DNA of 64,000 bases, taken from CAZWSX01 sp964636985. GTDB lineage: Bacteria > Planctomycetota > Planctomycetia > Pirellulales > Pirellulaceae. The notes below the pieces were generated by a model that made no database searches, was not told where the DNA came from, and was given only the letters and a program-made list of their open reading frames with translations. How positions within the stretch are numbered: the first letter of the stretch is position 1; every line of letters begins with the position of its first letter. The stretch is taken from contig CAZWSX010000017.1 of assembly GCA_964636985.1 (NCBI GenBank), forward strand, positions 62,001 through 126,000. The letters run 5' to 3'. Shown one piece after another: positions 61,610 through 64,000 of the stretch. The translations under genes and the position numbers were made by a program.

Positions 61610-61649
61610 CCGAATCCTCTGTGCCGCCGCCATTGATGCCGACTACGCC

Positions 61650-61799
61650 TTACAACTCGATCCTGCAATGTGGCAGCGACTTGAACAGCATCGCCTCGCC
61701 GGCCTTGGTGACGTTGGTTCCTGTGAGGCTGATCAGCAACAACGTCACCAGGGCCCGATCGAGCGGCAGCACCTCCCCTTTTGTCTGCCCGGTGGTCAT
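61650..61799 (-). pseudogene. C-terminal remnant of an LRR protein
   Basis: A 49-aa frame whose last part (ISLTGTNVTKAGEAMLFKSLPHC) is a typical final LRR unit and cap of planctomycete LRR proteins (compare LRRALPNCQIHA at the end of the next gene). It starts MTTGQTKGEVLPLDRALVTLL, with one degenerate repeat, so the bulk of the gene is missing. It lies 42 bp downstream of the neighbouring LRR gene on the same strand, consistent with a deleted tandem copy. Confidence 0.55.
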
Positions 61800-61841
61800 A
61801 TCGGCACTCGATCGTTAACGAGAACCTGTTTTGCCTGCTTG

Positions 61842-63179
61842 CTACCGCGGCGTCTGGCTCGTCTCGGTTGCGGCGTGAATCTGGCAGTTCGGCAGCGCTC
61901 GCCGCAAATCGTCGACCCCCTGCGACGTCACCGAGGTTGCGTGCAGAAAGACTCTTTGCAGCGATCCCAGCTTGTGCAAGTGGACCAATCCCACGTCGGT
62001 CACGGCCGACTTCGAAAGCCACAACACCCGCAGATTATGCGCCGGCAAAAGCTGCTCGAGGTGATCGTCCCCCACGTTCGTATGATCGAGCCCCAACTCG
62101 TTCAAGTTGGGAATCTTCGCCAGGCGAGCCATATCGGCGACCGAGAGCTTCGTCCCTTTCAGTCGCACGTGCTCCAGTGACGGGAGCATCGCCAGCGCAT
62201 CGAGCCCTTCGCCCGACACCTGCATCGCTTCTTCCATTCGCAAAACTTTGAGCGACGTCAGCGGCGCCAGCTTTTTCAGCCCGGCACCGGTAACGCGCGT
62301 TCCATCCAGCCAGAGTGTTTCGAGCGATGTTTGCTGGGCGACGGCGTCGAGCGCATCGTCGCCGATCTGCGTGCGATCGAGCCCCAGCGTTTTAAGCCGC
62401 GGCAGAACCGGCAATTGGCGAACCACCGAATCGGGCACCGCCGCGCCCGCCAGCGAGAGATATTCCAGCGATTTCATGTCGGCCAGCCGCTCCAAATGCG
62501 CGGCGGCCCGCGGCTTGGTAATTACCAGCGTTTTGACACCCGGAATCTTGGCGATCACGTCGAGCGCTTCGTAATTGAGCTTGGCCGATGCCAGGCTGAC
62601 GTCGGTTAGCGAATCGAATTGCAGTAGCATCGCGAGGTCTTTGTTTTTGCCGGTCCAACTATCGCCGATACGAATCCCTGTCGGCGGCTTGTTCCCTTCG
62701 GCCATGAACTCCATGCCCAGCGAACGCAGCAGCGCGATCGAGCGGCACCGCACGATCTCGCGGACCTTGGCCACCACTTCGCGCGCGGCGGGTGACTGGT
62801 TTTGCTTGGCCGCCGCTTCCACCGCGGCAAGCGCCCCATCCGAAAGTTGCTTATTATCGATCGCCGCATGACGTTCCAAAATGGCCCGCGCACGCGAGCG
62901 GATTTCCGAATCGTCCGACATCGCCGCTTTCGCAAGCGGAACAAAGGCCGGCATTCCAATCTGACTCAACTCCCGCGAAGCCGCGGCCCGCTCCGCATAC
63001 GAATCGCTTCCCAATCGCTCGACGGCGCTGCTGATCGCATCCCCCTCGCTCGCTTGCGGTTCGGTCGATTGAACCACTGCCGACGTGGAAAACGAGGCGA
63101 TGACGGCGACCATCCAACCCGCAACGCGCAAGGCGAAACGACGAGGAGAAACTATCGGCGGCAAGGGATACGAACTCAT
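61842..63179 (-). CDS. Exported leucine-rich-repeat protein
   Basis: A 445-aa protein with leader RRFALRVAGWMVAVIASFSTSAVVQS, a HEAT-like unit (SSAVERLGSDSYAERAAASRELSQIGMPAFVPLAKAAMSDDSEIRSRARAILERH), a helical linker, a segment on the residue before the repeats (GIRIGDSWTGKNKDLAMLLQF), and about nine LRRs from residue 200 (LTDVSLASAKLNYEALDVIAKI; LKTLGLDRTQIGDDALDAVAQQTSLETLWLDGTRVTGAGLKKL), ending with DDLRRALPNCQIHAA. Same family as the other LRR genes but without membrane helices after the leader. Start at 63179 leaves 11 bp to the upstream gene stop; the frame open to 63455 would overlap it. Confidence 0.82.
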   Translation of the reverse strand: MSSYPLPPIVSPRRFALRVAGWMVAVIASFSTSAVVQSTEPQASEGDAISSAVERLGSDSYAERAAASRELSQIGMPAFVPLAKAAMSDDSEIRSRARAILERHAAIDNKQLSDGALAAVEAAAKQNQSPAAREVVAKVREIVRCRSIALLRSLGMEFMAEGNKPPTGIRIGDSWTGKNKDLAMLLQFDSLTDVSLASAKLNYEALDVIAKIPGVKTLVITKPRAAAHLERLADMKSLEYLSLAGAAVPDSVVRQLPVLPRLKTLGLDRTQIGDDALDAVAQQTSLETLWLDGTRVTGAGLKKLAPLTSLKVLRMEEAMQVSGEGLDALAMLPSLEHVRLKGTKLSVADMARLAKIPNLNELGLDHTNVGDDHLEQLLPAHNLRVLWLSKSAVTDVGLVHLHKLGSLQRVFLHATSVTSQGVDDLRRALPNCQIHAATETSQTPR

Positions 63180-63190
63180 GAGGCGGGAGA

Positions 63191-63994
63191 CTAGCGGTAG
63201 GGGTTGGGAGGCATCGGCACGTGCGCGTGCGGGCCTTGAGATTGCGCCACAATCACTCGCTGGGGGTCGTTCGCCGAGTAGGTCGCAAGCCAAACGCCGC
63301 AGTCGTCGAGCGAGATGTACAAAGGAATTCGGCGTTCCAGCAACAGACCTCGCGCCATCCCTCCGATCCACGCGGTGATCGTCGTGATGAGCAGTAGCAC
63401 GGAACCGATGCCGAAGGCATACGCCCACGCTTCGGCATCGCCGAGAATGCCCCACACCAGCCCCAAAGCTGCCAGAACCGTTTGCCCCAGCGTGATGAGC
63501 GCCGCTTGGTAGAGGCCGTTCGATTGCGCGGCAATCAAGCGGGTGCTGAACAGCAAGGCGACCACGCTAAAGAAGGGTTGCAAAAAAGCGATCCCGCTGC
63601 CGATGTCGCGGCCATCCCAGTTGGCGGCGACCGCCATCGCAATCGCCCCGCCGAACCACGCCATCATCGCCACGTGCGCGATCGGCACGGTCAGGGCGCA
63701 AACCCAGTGCTGCGTCACGTTCGATTCCAGCTCGCTCATCCGCGCCATCAACTCGTGGGCCGCCGAGCTTTGCGTGGGAGCAGGCAACGGCTCGCTCGGC
63801 GGAGCGTAAGGAGAACTGGGAACCTCCTCGGGATAAACATATTGCTGAGGCGCACCATACGGCCGCGGCGCACCGTGTTGATACGGCGCGTTCTGCTGAT
63901 GCGGCACGCTGTGCTGTTGCGGCGTTCCATAAGCAGGCGCCCCATAAGAAGGCGTCGGCGGAAAGGGCCGCGGCGAATTTGGATCGTACGACAT
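63191..63994 (-). CDS. Membrane protein with Pro/Gln/Tyr-rich head
   Basis: A 267-aa protein. The first 75 residues are low complexity (repeats of PYGAPQQ/AYGTPQQ type), probably disordered and cytoplasmic. After a short helix (AAHELMARMSELESNVTQH) come four to five hydrophobic segments (WVCALTVPIAHVAMMAWFGGAIAMAVA; GIAFLQPFFSVVALLFSTRLIAA; YQAALITLGQTVLAALGLVWGIL; YAFGIGSVLLLITTITAWIGGMA), and a soluble end with ERRIPLYISLDDCGVWLATYSANDPQRVIVAQ. I do not recognise the family. Six bases of upstream sequence are in the window, so its promoter cannot be seen; the upstream frame could also extend off the edge, though the ATG at 63994 looks right. Confidence 0.72.
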   Translation of the reverse strand: MSYDPNSPRPFPPTPSYGAPAYGTPQQHSVPHQQNAPYQHGAPRPYGAPQQYVYPEEVPSSPYAPPSEPLPAPTQSSAAHELMARMSELESNVTQHWVCALTVPIAHVAMMAWFGGAIAMAVAANWDGRDIGSGIAFLQPFFSVVALLFSTRLIAAQSNGLYQAALITLGQTVLAALGLVWGILGDAEAWAYAFGIGSVLLLITTITAWIGGMARGLLLERRIPLYISLDDCGVWLATYSANDPQRVIVAQSQGPHAHVPMPPNPYR

Positions 63995-64000
63995 AGCGAC

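Overview
The window is GC-rich bacterial DNA with a clear Planctomycetota signature, most like the Pirellulales. It carries a BBP7-type beta-barrel protein, a DUF1592-family / DUF1552 pair with c-type haem motifs, a DUF1501 protein with a Tat-like leader, an exported sulfatase, several leucine-rich-repeat (LRR) membrane proteins, a short NPYESP-start membrane protein, and many short palindromic intergenic repeats. No rRNA, tRNA, CRISPR array or transposase was seen.

Region 1 (1-26953, minus strand) is the main discovery: one head-to-tail array of 14 paralogous membrane proteins. Thirteen are complete (588-678 aa) and the last runs off the left edge. They are numbered P1 (start 26953) to P14 (left edge) in order of transcription. 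Each has a Trp/Arg-rich N-terminus (often WGSHWRWR), one membrane helix, a roughly 300-residue repetitive beta-rich region with E-x-[YFW]-D-W and DD-x-x-V-x-D-x-x-TG motifs, about nine more membrane helices, and a C-terminal R-x-x-GW-x-W signature. Eleven of the 13 junctions are 4-base ATGA or GTGA overlaps with the next ribosome binding site inside the preceding stop-proximal codons. Three subclasses can be told apart: alpha (P1-P5, P7), beta (P6, P8-P10) and gamma (P11-P14). No known function can be assigned. The design suggests a large co-translated set of receptor-like or transporter-like envelope proteins.

Region 2 (26954-34874) has the BBP7 barrel gene (minus), a 0.9-kb gap holding an inverted palindromic repeat pair, then plus-strand genes: sulfatase, exported HEAT-like protein, CoA-binding protein, a small membrane protein, and two overlapping paralogous exported helical proteins.

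Region 3 (34884-47788) has an SMP-30-like protein (minus), the DUF1592-family / DUF1552 pair (plus), an LRR membrane protein, an M28 peptidase with PDZ domain, a DMT-type small transporter and a YbhN/LPG-synthase-like membrane protein (all minus), then a DUF1501 protein (plus). Two families of palindromic repeats lie between these genes. One forms an approximately 76-bp inverted pair around the DMT gene.

Region 4 (47816-56338, minus) has a single large SIR2-domain protein resembling defence-associated sirtuins, visibly more AT-rich than its surroundings. Next to it is an LRR/HEAT cluster in which the 5' end of an LRR membrane-protein gene has been duplicated twice as short ORFs.

Region 5 (56534-63994) has an iron-permease-like protein, a CocE/NonD hydrolase, the NPYESP protein, an MFS exporter with a strong hairpin just before its GTG start, a PIN-domain/membrane fusion, an LRR remnant, an exported LRR protein and a proline-rich-headed membrane protein.
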